Program-made: the position numbers and the translations under genes | Source: Anastatus disparis | Lineage: Eukaryota; Arthropoda; Insecta; Hymenoptera; Eupelmidae | Assembly: GCA_017163975.1 (NCBI GenBank) | Contig: JAFFSR010000251.1 | Location: 3,534,001-3,598,000, forward strand | DNA length: 64,000 nucleotides | Direction: 5' to 3' | Shown: piece by piece, positions 37,179-51,100 of the stretch | How the letters are laid out: each line of letters opens with the position of its first letter | Position numbering within the stretch: the stretch's first letter is position 1 | The notes under the pieces: generated by a model | Seen by the model: the letters and a program-made list of their open reading frames with translations, nothing else | Database searches by the model: none | What the model was told of the DNA's origin: nothing

Positions 37179-38553
37179 ATTAAAAATTGCAAAATGTTGT
37201 GTTTTTTCTAAAATAAAATGATATTGTTGAATCTCATACCAAATACATTTGATGGATTTATAAAATATCTTTCGAATTATCAAACTTCTTTTTAATAGAA
37301 AAAAAAGGTTGGCGAAATATCCTTAAAATCGATTTTGTCGTCTGGGTCGCGCGTATTTGCATAAATTTTCTCGACTTTACGATTTCTCATTGATTTTTAT
37401 AGAGCAAAAGCCAAAGGGCTGATTGGTAATAAAAATTGATATGTTAGACTATACACCAATACCGAAACGGAAATGCATCTTACTTATATGTAGATGTGGA
37501 AAAACCTTATACAAAATGGTATTTGGTTTTGCATTATAAAAAGAAAAAGGGGAAAAAAGAAGGGCGCATCGTATTGCGAGCTATATGGGAAATTTTACGA
37601 GTACAAAAGAAAATAGAAGCAGAAACTTTTACGAGAAAAAAGCCCATTAGTCGTTAAAATCTATTACAATAAATGCATATCCTTTGAAATTTTACAATAT
37701 CCATACATCAAATGTGCAGGAAAAAACAATGCAAAAATAATCGGACGAGATGTTTTAAAATCTGATAAGAAATTTGATTTATTAAATAAACAATAGCACT
37801 AATTAACTCGAGGCTCACAGTATTACTGACCTTATTTTAAATACGCTCGCGTTACTATTGTTTCATTACACATACACATATTGGTTATGAAAAATTAATG
37901 AGTAATGTAAGGCCACTTGGGAGGGGTTGCCCGAATCGTTTAGAGCGCGTTATGGTCATTTGGAAAATTTTTTGCAAAATTGATATGTTAATTTCGGTCT
38001 TTATATATAAGCGTTGTTTCGATAATGTAGGTTAATTGCATTAACGTTATAAATTAAGTGCTGGAAAATTTAATTTTAAAAGTAATTATATATATATGTG
38101 TGTGTGGTGTACAATTAAAAATTCGAAAAAGGTTATTTATACGCTTTGCAATTATACAATGTATTTAAATTGTTATTACTATTTCGTATATTTGAATTTA
38201 CGATGCGCACGATTAAATGACCATTACAAAGCTCTTTTTTCTTGTTTTAAATGTTGCTGTTTTTTTTCGAAAAAATACATTTATTTAATACGTTGGATCG
38301 TTTACGTTTGAAAAAAAATTTTAATTTCATTCGGAATAAATTAATCAAATAATCTTTGACGATTAAACTTACACAAGAAATTAAAGATAAAATAACGTTT
38401 ATCGTAAAGATGAAACAAACTCCTCTTTATTTAAGCCAAAATAAAGATCACCCAGAAATGAAGAAGGAAAAAAAAGAAAGAAATCACTGCGTGCTTCTTT
38501 AAAACAGCTTTAAACATCGTTATAAGCAAATACAGACTCCTAAAAAGCTAACT

Positions 38554-38640
38554 TGCAGCTGCCGCTGTTGTTACTGCTGCTGCTGGTATAAGGACGCACA
38601 CGAAACAGGCTGCAACAGTGACTGCACACACACACACACA
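38554..38640. repeat. CTG-rich patch followed by (CA)8
   Basis: GCAGCTGCCGCTG and a CTGCTGCTGCTGG run lie at about 38555-38586. An exact (CA)8 follows at 38625-38640. Two different simple repeats lie within 90 bp. Confidence 0.85.
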
Positions 38641-39384
38641 TATGTACATATTGTACCTGTCGCTATCGTTATAAAGCAGCCGTCTTTAATATGTACACAA
38701 AGCAATGTGTGTGGCTTTATACAAAAAAAAGGCGCATCAGTGACAATAATATATAGCCATAATGCAGTTTTTCTCTATATATACCTTAAAACTATTATAT
38801 GCATATGTGCATTATGTTATGTATATTGTTATGAAACGCGCCTTCTTTTATTGGCTTTGTTCGTATAGTCTCTTTTCTTATTTTAATAGAAAAGTATTCT
38901 GACGTATGGGTATGAGTCGATAGTGAAATTTTTAAAATGATACATTGCGTTTAAGTTTAGTTAAATATGAAAATTTATTTATTTTTTTTAATATTATTGA
39001 ATTATAGAAAATCAATTTTTAAAGTTTTAAAGTTAATTAATAAATATAGTAATGGCGATTTATTTAAGAAAATATTGACTTTGTATAAATTAGCCCAAAA
39101 GAACTTACACAAAAGCAATCTTTTCAAGATTTCGTACAACACGCAACACTCATATCAATAACGAAAGAGGAAGAGAAAAAAAAGGGATAAACTTTTTTCA
39201 AGTACCGCGCGAGAGATGCGGAAGAAAAAAGTATGTATGCATTAGCGTTCATTGAATAGCAAATGTATACATATTATTTCAGCTTACTCTCTCTCTCGAG
39301 AAACTTTAAGAGATATTTGAGCCGTGTCAAATAAAAAGAAAAATTCTTAAAAGAGTCTTGTGTGTGTATTATTTTTTTTTTTTG

Positions 39385-39450
39385 ACGCACGAGGAAGCTG
39401 TTGCTACTCGTGCGTGGCGCCACGAGGCACTTTGACATGTCTCGCGAGTG
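39385..39450. repeat. Compact G+C-rich element with overlapping inverted repeats
   Basis: ACGCACGAG (39385-39393) is matched exactly by CTCGTGCGT (39407-39415). The latter overlaps the perfect 12-bp palindrome CGTGGCGCCACG (39413-39424). A third pairing joins GCACT (39427-39431) and AGTGC (39446-39450) around a CTCGCGAG palindrome (39441-39448). The element stands directly next to a T13 run in an otherwise AT-rich region. Confidence 0.8.
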
Positions 39451-42400
39451 CTTTAAAAACAGAGAGAAATATCAAGTTTCGTAAACAATATGTACGAAAA
39501 TCAATACGAAATATTGTTATCAATTGCTCGATACGACTTTAGATACAATTTTGAAAGGTTTTGAAAACGAAATATAAATATCAAGTGTGTGTAACGAAAA
39601 AAAAGAGATACATTATTTTTATGTTCAAATCTTCAAATCAATTGATTAATTTAATAATTTTTTATTAAAAATAGAATGAGCATATTTTGGCAATGAATAA
39701 TTGATTAAAATCTTGTTGAATGTAGTAGGAAAAAAATATTATGATAGGAAAAGAATTCAAAATTTTTTGCTTACATCCTGAAGCACTATTCATGTAAATC
39801 CAAGCTAAGTAAACAAAACCTGCATTTTCCCCAATCGACAACAACAAATTGATTTACTCCTCTAGAAAAAAAAGAAAGAAAAAGCTTCGTAGAGCCATCA
39901 ACAAGCATCTATATAGAAAAGCCAATATTTATCCTTACTCAGTTACGCATGCCCCCTTTTTTCCCGACTTTTCAACGAGCAGATTAATGTATATATATAT
40001 ACACAGTACGAAATAAAAAAGAGGCGCCAGAGGGGAGAAGAGAAAAGAGCAGAGTTTAAATAAAAAAAAAAGAAAACGATGAGCGTGAAAAGAGCTGAAG
40101 AAAAACACTCGAATAATCTTGTAAACGCGCCCTCTGTAAGAGTGGCCACTTTTTTTTCCTTCTTCTTTTGGATCTTTTGCTTATTTTCTTTTTGAGCTAC
40201 TCGCTGTAAAAGAGATGGTCGTTATGAGTTCATTTATGTATGGACATCCTCAATGAAGGAGGGATTTTAGATATATGTTTAACTTGAATTTCACTCAATT
40301 TATCTGAATAGAAATAAGCTTCCAATATTATGACTTTGAATTTATAAAAGTATCGCTAAGTACACATGATTAAGATATAAATAAATTTAATAATCCAATT
40401 ATGTATACTTGACAATATTACCAAGTTTTAAATCATAATGCTGCAAATTAATTTTCATTTGAAAAATTAAATGAAGTGTTTTTACGCATAAGTGTGGTAT
40501 TTTTATAATGAAAAAATAAATACCTCTGCAATGTGTACTAAGAAACTTTTATATATAAGATTCACTATAGATTCCATTAATAAAGTAAATAAAAAATAAT
40601 AAATCTAACTCAACAACTTCAAAATTGAATTTTAATTTCTTACGTAAACACATTAAATAAAAAAATTATAAATTCAGCACTATCATCACAAGAATCAGTG
40701 ATTAAAAAAAATATTTATATTTTCAAATCTCAAATCATAAATTCTCCCTTAGAATTTCAACGCTGCGCGCAAGAGGGATACACAATAATAAAAAGTATAT
40801 AGGGGTGCAATGATTTTTTTTTCTTCTTTTTTTTGACATTAACACGACGTTTTGATACGACATCAAGTTAAAACCAGCGTCGGGAGACACCCTCGAGTAT
40901 AATTTATCAGTTGTGCACGATGAGACCGAAAAAAAAAAATTGAGCGTATAACGGTAAGATATAAAAGGTTTTTCAAGTTTTATGTATACGCGTATATATA
41001 TAAACGTGATTTTGAAAACGGTGATTTTTAAAATGTGCCGATAATGCCGGGGAAAAAGACTCGATGCCTTGGGGTAGATAGACGTTAACGTTGCTTTTCA
41101 AACGTGAAGCATCACGCTTTTTTTTCTAGTGTGAAATGTTTTTTTTTCTTCTTTTCTTTTTTCTTCCTTTGTTTTCGCTGTGTTATGTTAAAATTTGTAA
41201 ATTTATTTTTAGGCTAATAAATATTTATCGCACGCAATATTTATATTGAGAGGTATTATATTGTTTAAAATTTGAAAAAAAAGTTCCGATTTATTATTTT
41301 ATTTATAAGATAAAACTCGAAAATATATTTTGTTTTTTAATATCAGTTTGTAAAAACTCGATATTGTAATCTTCTAATTGATTGCAACATCAATGTGAAT
41401 AAAACGAAAAAAAACGTTAAAAAAAGTTAGCTTTATCAGTAAAAAAAAAAGATTAACAATAAAATATCAAGCGCTCGCACATATTTTTGTAAAATTTAAA
41501 ATTCCAATTACTAATGCCTGCGAAAAGTTAACTGTCAATTTTGCGTTACACGTAAAACTTGTTAATCCATTGTATATATATGCTTTTAGTATAAAATAAA
41601 CGATGTAAAATCTCAATCCTCGCAACAATTGCCAAACAAAATCACAGACAAATCAAAACGCGCTTGTTTACAACCGCAAAATTCAGTTGATACCGAGTTG
41701 TATAAACGAAGAGGAGTTTAGCATAAATCCTGACAGCTGTCAAATGTCACTCCGAAGATAATTAACTGACATGTGTATATACGTACACAATTAATACAGT
41801 TTATGCATAGTACGCATTCACATAGATTACAATCGAATAATGCAATGGAATATTTTTTGAATTTTCTCGTTTGTTTATGTAAAGGCTGTTAAAAGGGTAT
41901 TATTGTGAATTGTTGAGTATTTTGATTTTTTTCATTTGTCGTGATTTATAATGGTTGTTTTTGTAAACGAATAATTAGAATGAAACAAAATGATTATTTT
42001 TCACATTTTTTTATTAGATTTGAATTAAAATATTTTCGAATAACGTTGTAAGCCAAAATAGAAAGAAAAATCATAATCATTTTATTAATCAGAACATCTT
42101 ATCGTGAATAACATCTGCATTAAATCGATTATCCTTTTTTTCTATACGAAGAAATAATTCCATCGTAAGCCTGTGCAAAATGAAAATAAAATTTTTCAAT
42201 TTCTCAATTGAATGTAACTCGTAATCTCGGCGCTACCGAGCCCATAATGTAAAATACTTTTTAGTAAGGACGATATAACGACAATATGAACGCAAAGGAA
42301 AAGATAAATTGACTTCGACTCTTACGTATGTATGTATACGTATAGCGCTTGGGCTTTCTTACCTCCTTTATAGGCTTCGAGAGCTAATGAGTCGCAATTA

Positions 42401-45400
42401 TTGAACGCGGAGAGGTATGTGTGCCATTTAGTGTATGCGGTAGGTAAAAGTATCTCTCCGATACACTTGTTTTGTATATACACGTGTGTGGCTATATTAA
42501 TGGGATGTTAGTCGTTGATGCGTACGTAATGATTCTACTGCTTGATTTGTTTTTTTTTTTTTTCGTTTTATTTGTATTTTTGCTTTTATCTATTTTCTTT
42601 TTTATTAATTTGATCCGAATCGAATATACTTTGAAGGGATTGTTTTTTTTTATTATTATTTTGGCTTGGCATGAGATTGAAATTGAAGAATTGCGAGTTT
42701 GATAATTGTTTATCTTTTTGTTTAATTGGAATGGAAAAACATTTTTTTTTTTTAAATTAAATTACACGAGATATTTATGTAGTTTTTTGAAAAACCACAT
42801 GAAAATTGTTAATTAAATTTTGCATTTCAATTTATTTTTAGAAGTGCATTTCCATACTGTACAAAATGGAAATAATATCGATAACCAGTATTGAATCTCA
42901 CGTCAACAATTGATTGCGGTTAATAATACGTAACGAGTAGTCAACGTTGATGATTTAATAAAAATATATTTACGTATGATTGTTACAAGCATCAAGTGAA
43001 TACTTGATTTTAGACACTTTAAAAATTGAATTGATAAAATAAAATTTATGCTATTATATTTGAAAAATATAAAAATGATATTTCGATGCTTAGCAAAAAA
43101 TGTAACCACAATTTGAAATAAAATAGCAAACTAATAAATTAATCTCTTAATATTCCAAATTCAAACGCTCGTCGACTTAAATAAACTGCAAATTAAATAA
43201 AATGTAAGAGTAAAAGTCAGAAATATAATGTACTAACCATTTTGAATGCTCGTTTTCACGAATCCCTCATAAATAAAGAAAAAAAAAGAAGAAAAAAAGC
43301 CCAACAAAATTTCATCGTTTCAACTTTCTCTTATTGCCAAAAAAAAAGAACGGTATAAATAAAAGCTTTTTCAAAACCTTAAAAGAAAGTAATTTCAATT
43401 ATTTTAAAGAGCTTCCTTCTCTCAATAGCTTTGCGTGTATACAAAAGCTTTTCTGTTTAAAGGTAAAATCGTACTCTCCGAAAGGGGGAGAGAGAAAAAG
43501 CTCGAAGGCATTTAAACGTTATTGCGTTCGAACTCCTGGGCGAAAATCGTTATACGAAAATGGTAACTAATACCACTATAGATAACAACATAGTAATATA
43601 AGTGATGCTTCGCTAAAACCAAAGAGAAACTTCAACCTCTAGTATATACGATTAAAGCACCAGCTATACTGCCCCCCTACCCCTACGAATGTCTAATGAG
43701 AATGTGTGTGGACGGTTTAATTGAAATATCCCGGAAGTTAACCCTCTTCTTTCCTCCTTCTTCCCATTTTGAACGGAAAAAGCCTTTGTTGCAAACGCGG
43801 ACATGTTTAAAAGTAAGGAGTTTCGATGTGCATACGTATTACTTGCAATTAAGCTTTTCTTTATCACTTTCTCTCATTCATCGATTTGTATACCTTATCT
43901 GCGGTCTTTTTGTAAAAGCTTGTTTTTACACTGGGAAACATTCCAAAGACTAATTGAAGAATAAGGCAATCGATCTAAGAGTTGAATTTTTAGTTCTTGT
44001 TTTATTTTTGTTTTTTTTTGAAGTATGAAGAGTATAACGGATATCTGAGCGATATTTTTCTTTTGTCGTTGAACTTATACACGAACAATATTGCTTTGGT
44101 GCTTTGTGTGTAAGCTTGCCAAATAATCTCTATGTGACTAAGGTTTTCTTTTGTAGTTTACTGCTACAGTTTTTAATTTCCTTTTTTTTCTCTATTTTCT
44201 TTCCTTTTTTTTTAAATAAAAAGATGAAATAGTGATGTTATATAAAAAAAACTAAATAACAAAATATCAAAAGAATATTTCCATACAAAGTATTTTTTAA
44301 TATAACCTCGTAATATCGTATTACAAAGATAGTTGGAAACACAAAAATATATCATTTTTCACATCGATCGCTAAAACTCGTGAAAATTAACATTTATAAA
44401 AAACGATTCTTTTATTTAAAAATATTCTTTGGGTTTAAATTCAGCTCATTAATAATTCAAGAGCTTCGGAAAGGCATTGCGTGTTGATGTATAATGAAAA
44501 GCTACAAAAGCATCATCAACAAGTAAGTTAAATTATTGGTTTCGCTCAAAATGCGTACGTCTATTATTATATAGATTATGACACGCACAGTACACCAACA
44601 ATTACTCGTGATTTTTTTTTTAATATTTAAAATGAATTCATACACTAGCTTTTTAATGGCATCGTATTTATTTTATTATCCATGATATTATATCAATATA
44701 AATATTATATCAAGTTAAACTTTTTTCGTATTATAAAGTATTGTTGGTGGCATCGATCGGCCGATACCTGGACGAAATTAAAGACAATTTTTTAACGTTC
44801 AATTTTATTATATACGATCAATATTTTGTACGTAAAGTAATTAGATTTTAAAATATTAATATAATAAATTTTGCATTGCCGTATATTATCGCCAATTTAT
44901 AGTGTGGTTAAAATTCGATTAACGAAATTTTGATAATTTTCCCGAAAATGTTTATTAAAATGCACCCCGGAAATCTTTGGAAATTTGTTCTTATATCAAC
45001 AATCGAAACAAAGAAGTAGTTGTCAGACGAGTAACAAAAGATGAAATTTTTGTTTTCGTAAAAAAGTAGAAATTTCTTTTGAATTCAAGATAATATAAAA
45101 ATTTTCTTATTCAAGATAGTGAATCTATTTTTGGTTTAAATCAGCGAATAAATATGAAAGAATGATGTATTATCTTTCTTTGGATGGTAAACTTGCATGA
45201 TTTTTCTCTTTGCTATTTTCGCTGTTACATCTGCATATATTATGCTTGTATTTTTATTCTTTGTTTGTAATGCATTTTTCATTCTGTTTTATCATTTCAT
45301 TTAATATTTATATCAAAATATACCAGTAATATTTTTAGTTCTGCTATTTTTGTAATAAAAAAAGACAATGTAATTTCCTTTTTTTAAATGTTAACTCTTA

Positions 45401-48086
45401 AATGTCCAGGAGGATGCGGATGTTGATTTTCATTTTTGTTTATTTTTACGTTAATTTACATAAAAATATGAAAATTTCACAAAATAAACAAGCAAATTAT
45501 TAAAGTGACTATTTCCAACTTGAGTTGTAAATTACCTTAAAAAATTGTAAAAACTAAAAATTACATTTTACTGCTCTTAATAAACCGAAATTGGGGATAA
45601 ATTATTTCTAAAAAATTTGTATTAATGTTCAACAATTTCAAAATCTGAGCATTAAAGTGTTAATGACTGAAAATAATATTGAAATTTTTATTTTATCGAT
45701 ATTCTTTAATTAAAATGAAACTTGTTTATCAGTAGACAATGCATCATCACGTGAAAGTAATTACGCGCGAACATCGATATTTTCTTTTTCTACAAAAACA
45801 TAATAATAACAGCATAATACCTAAAACGTAATTTCCATCAATATTTCGTATAATAATTTTCATCGGTAATTTCTCAACAATATACTTTTTTTTATTTTCC
45901 AGAGACGAAAATCCTCTGGTTACGCCCCAAAATTGCCAGAACAAACTAAGCGCTTTATCGTAGCGAACATTCATTAACTTCCGCGCGCGCTAGGCTTCTC
46001 CAACTACTATATATATATATACCTACCCTCCGCTACATTTTCCCTGTCAATTTATATACAACATTGCTTATACGTATATGTATACACACATACAACCTTA
46101 CCCCAACTGCTGGATAGATGGGTTGATGTGGTTTTCTCGAGTATTTTGGTATAGGCAAAGAGAGAGCGTAGTAAATAATGGGACCAATAATGGGCATAAT
46201 AATGATAGCGCAAGATTATCGAAATTGGAGCAAAGCCAAGCAAGAGTGAAGATGCTTTTGCTTTAAAACTATCAAATACTCCTTTAGACTTTAACGTTTT
46301 CTCTCTCTTTCTGTTCTTATTTCAGCACTTAATGTTCGCGCGGCAATGGAACTTATAGTCTTCCTATACAACACCTTATTTAACCAAGATATATAAGAGC
46401 ATTGTGAATTTTAATGTTGCGCTTTCTTTACACTTTATTCTGGTATAAAGAACGGTTCGCCTGTATAATTATACGATGGGCGTTTCTAGCGTGGACTATA
46501 ATGTTTCTAATATTAATCGAAAATCTTTCAAAGGCATGATAAATTATAACTCTAAGTGCAATTTAATTTATTTATTAACGTTTCATTCAATTTGACGGAA
46601 AATTTTCGTCGAAAATAAAACTATGCACCAAATTCTTAACCTAACTCGAGTCAAGCCACAAGTGCTTTTCAAAGTAAGCGTTGTACCTTTGTGCAAAGAA
46701 TTCAGATTGTTTGAAACTTATGTCTTTTCTCTCCACATTCATATCATACTTAAGAATGAAAAAAAGAGCATCTCTTTACAAAATTTCTACTAAAAAATTT
46801 GAACTGCAAACAATTCAAGCGCGTTTGAAAAAAAAAATGTTTTCAAATTAAGGTAAAGTCACTTCTTCTATCATTATTGACTGCTCATTTGTAAACGTCT
46901 GTTAATAAATTACCCGCTGTATACGTGCAACAAAACCCATGATCGACACTATTTATTCAAGTGGCCATATACGCAATAGGAACAAAAAATAAAGGAAGGT
47001 TTAAAAAAGACTTTATACACTAATGTTACCACATGTTGCCCTATTAAGTGTATCGCACGTATCGTAGTAATACAGTTTACAAACTCATCGTTACAATGAC
47101 TGAACTTCTCCCTTCCATCTCTCTTACTTTTTTATATGTTAAGTTTGCCGAGTGCAGGTGCACACACCATACATTAATGACACATTATACGCATCGCCCA
47201 GTGTTTACTTGCCTTAGTGTTTGTGTACACACATTGCTTAGAATTACAAAGCGCGAAGGTTATCGTGTGTACATATATGCATGCTCGAGAAAGGCCAATG
47301 ACTTGGTATTTAAAGTTTTAGAGTACGTGTCTTTTTTTCCTTTATTATTATTATCGATTGATTGATTAGTGCTTTTATAGTTCTTTTTTTTAAGGTAAAG
47401 TATTGTGAATTCGAGAGAATACGTTTAAGAATAGAATTAATGTTAGTAATTTAAACAAAACTTTGACGTTTATATTGTTTCAGAAGAAAAAAACTAGCTT
47501 CAGTTTATGGCAAAAAGAGTCTATAATTATAAAAAAAATATTAATAATTAATAAGAGATAATTTATTTAATCATCAAGTTTAAATGATTGTTTAGTTTTT
47601 ATCGATAAGCGTATTTCCATTTACACACCTGCGTAATCAATAGAAACTTTGAAGATCCGACGTTGCGGAATTGACGTTTAGGATAGTCGCAAATGCATTT
47701 GTATATAATGTAATTTCAACGCTTTGTGTGTTAATTGAACTATACGTCACTTAATTTTACTAAAGCATTCAATTCCATTGTAAATATATGATAAATTTTA
47801 TTATTAAAAGTGATAAAATTAATGATGAATTTTTATTTATTATTTTAAATTGAAAAAAAAAATATAGGAAAACACAAGAAATTATCATTATAAACAAAGT
47901 TGAATTTGAAAATTTTCTCAAGCCTCGACTCTTATTACCAAAACCCTAACAATGCTTGACAAAGTTCAATCGATGTTAATAAGACGTGTGTATAGGAAAC
48001 TGCAAAATGGCTTTGGAGGCCGATGACACGAGAGAGAGGGTGTAAGTTTAGTATTATACTGTCTGTATTTGTACAGCTCTTCATGA

Positions 48087-48113
48087 AGAGAGAGAAAGAG
48101 AGAGAGAGAGAGG
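48087..48113. repeat. (AG)n microsatellite
   Basis: About 27 bp of AG repeat with one AA interruption. Confidence 0.95.
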
Positions 48114-51100
48114 GATTCCCCTTTCAAGTATTAGACAGAGGGAAGCCCCGACCAAACAATGAGCAACGTACTACATACACGCACCAGCCAGATGCTATTA
48201 ACAATGGCCAAATGTGTATAATTTCAAAGTATGTTAATTATTGGCTGCAATTAAACTTTTGATCTTTTGGTATGTAATTATTTATGTGCGGATTAAACTT
48301 TTTTTTTACTTTCAAGTAACAGATGCGTTTAATGCGATTATAGTTAGGTTACGCTTAATAAACGCGCGTTTATGTCGTATCAATAACGTTATAAAATATA
48401 AATGTTTATGGATTATTATTATTTTTAGTGTGAATAAAAATAAAAATTATTTACATAGGTTTCATTTTATAAGTTTATATGCATGAAAAAATGAAAAAAT
48501 TTAAATATTAAGTCTTTAATAAAACACAATAAAAAATATTTACGTTAAAAACAAAAGTGCAAAGATGAATATTTTTTCAAAATTTTCTTGGTCAAGTAAC
48601 CTAAAGACTTTATTTTATGCTTTTCCTATCTTTTTAAAATTGGCTAAAGATCGTACGATACCCCCCATCGGTACTATATATTCAAGTATAAGATTAGAAT
48701 TGCATCATAGTGTGTAAAAGACGATGTAATATCCATGGGAAGCATTTTTACGTGAATACCTATTCTTTTTTCTTCTTCTTTCTTCTGGTTAGTATGTAAA
48801 CAAAAAGCCTTTATATAAGGATGAAGTATCTCTTTTGCGGATTTGCATATAAGCAGCCTGATCGATGGTATGGATTCGATTTTTTCAGTTTTTATTTTTA
48901 TTTTCAAAAAGCAAACTAGGATGTTACAGTAGATGCTTTCGTCTATTATTTTATGATACTATAGATTCTTTGGTAAATATCTAAAAATATTTTTTTAAAT
49001 TACGTTAAGAAATATTATGTAATAGTTTTTTTTTACGTTGTATGAGAAAACTTATTACGTTTGATTAACTTTATTGATGAATAATAAAACAAAAAAAATG
49101 TAAGAATTAAACGCGAATATTGTGAAATTACTTTCAGAGAACAAGAGAAAGTAAAAGTACTGAAATTCTTTGAATAGCGATAAAAGTTACGTTTAAAAAA
49201 CGCATAGCGTTCGTACAATCAAATTAATCTGTAGAATGAATGTTTGAACAAATGTTTAACAAGTCAAATAAAAGACTTTCAAAGGAATTTTCAATGCAAA
49301 CATACATACACATACAAAAAAAGAGAAAAAAAAAAATAACTAAAAGGGAGAAATTTCGAAACAATCTGTATCATGTTTTATGAACAAGAATTTTTGAAAG
49401 TAGTCCATGCAGCCGTGTAAAACAACAATAATAAATGCCGCAAGTGTATGTATATGCGTGCGTATATTTTGTAACAAGTATAACTAATTTTATTTCTGAT
49501 AAGTTTAAACGACTTGATATTATGTGCTTGAATTAACGTTTATCCAGATGCAAATTGTTGTTAGATTAGGCGTTATTTATTGAGAAATTAATTTTTCATT
49601 TAATTTTTAATGAAATTTTTTAAAAAATTAAGATTTTTTGTTTGATGAGTCTAATTAAGAATTGTGTGATCGTTAATCGTAATAGAAATAAATGATAATT
49701 CAATTGATCTATATATTATTTTAAAAATTATCCTTTATGTACATAAGATAAAATAAAATCTTCGTGTATACGAGCACTGAGTATCATTCTATTAACCAAC
49801 CTAATATTTTATGCAAAAATTGAGTTTTAATAGAGTTCACGAATGTGGTCTTTATTTTTTCCTTCTTTTTTTTTTTTAAATAAAAGTCCATGATTTACGT
49901 TAGTCTCAAAGTCACGTAACGCGCACATTTCTGTCAAAGCACAACACAGTTTTACGGTTATGAGACTGAAATATCGGCAATAAACAGTACCGCGAAGCTT
50001 TCAAAAAGAAAAAAAAAAATAAAGAGGGAAGAAAAAAAAAATAGGAAGAAGGAAGGAAAGATGGAAGCCAAGACGAAAACAGCTTTTTATCGATTCTCGC
50101 TTTATTCTTATATGATAATAAAGATGCGATAAGAGGATAAGTTGTGTTTTCTCAAAAGGAGCTATTTTAAATTTGTTTAAGAGTTAAATTTTTTTTTTCA
50201 CTCGAAGAAAAAAAAATTTTTTCCTCATCAAAATTCAATTTCTATTGAATGATTAATAAATATCCGTCTCTATATATTTTTTAAAATTTTCCATAATAAA
50301 TTTGCCTTTAATCTTAAACTTCAATAACCAATCTAAAGAAAATATATTGACTTTTTCTAAAATTGATTTGAAAAGAAAAATATGAAGATTAATTTCCACC
50401 GGTATTGTTTTAATCATCAAAATTGAACGCAATTCTTTTATTAAAAAAATAAAATCAACTCTTTATTCCTTATTCAAACCTCCCTTATACATAACTCTCT
50501 CTTCTATTTAAATAATTCCACTTGCAAAAAAGACCGTTAAGAACCGTTCGAATTTTCTTTCTACCTATACGATGACTATCCTTTCCCTTCTACGCTGACT
50601 TTGCGTGGGGGCTTTGCAGGAAGAAAAAAAAGGGAGAAAAAGTTAAAAAAAAAAAGGACACGCGAACGATTTCTATATACATATATTGCTCGAATAGTAC
50701 TCGTCACGGAGTACGATTCATGCGCTCGCGCGCTTAGATAAGCGATACCTTTTTTTTTCCCTACTTTTGTGAGTCACATGTATACGTGTGTGTATATACA
50801 TATTGCTTGAACGCAGCCAACTGCTGGGGGGGTTAAAAAAGATAGTAGATGAGGGGTATGCTCGGTACTTTTTTTTTTCCTTCATTTCATAGTATAGCAG
50901 TTGCTGTGCATTTTTATTACAGGAAATTATTTTCTCACGACATGATAGCACAAGGTTCACTGACCGTTATTTTGCATTCGGACTTTTTTCTTTTCCAGTA
51001 GTTAATTAAAAATTACATATTGTATATAATTTATAAAAAAAAAAAAAAATTAGTTTTTACCTTAATTGTGCAGTACCGGTTATTTAATTTTGAACTTCTT

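Larger units (their letters stand above)
37179..48000. other. Intron section: no gene seen
   Basis: AT-rich non-coding sequence. It includes a CTG-rich patch and a CA microsatellite (38554-38640), a compact G+C-rich structured element (39385-39450), 14 T at 42550-42563 and C-rich spots such as 43672-43683. A donor-like GAG|GTAAGA on the minus strand (42363|42362) lacks any pyrimidine tract or open frame. No exon recognised. Confidence 0.75.

Noticed and set aside
42357..42380. Cryptic exon ending at GAG|GTAAGA on the minus strand
   Set aside because: Good donor, but no acceptor with a pyrimidine tract and no open frame was found just upstream.
44760..44785. Third recursive splice site (minus strand, AG/GT at 44768/44767)
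   Set aside because: The donor GTATCG is weak and the pyrimidine tract is interrupted.
47048..47365. 105-codon + strand open frame in a less AT-rich patch
   Set aside because: No recognisable domain; not flanked by convincing splice sites.
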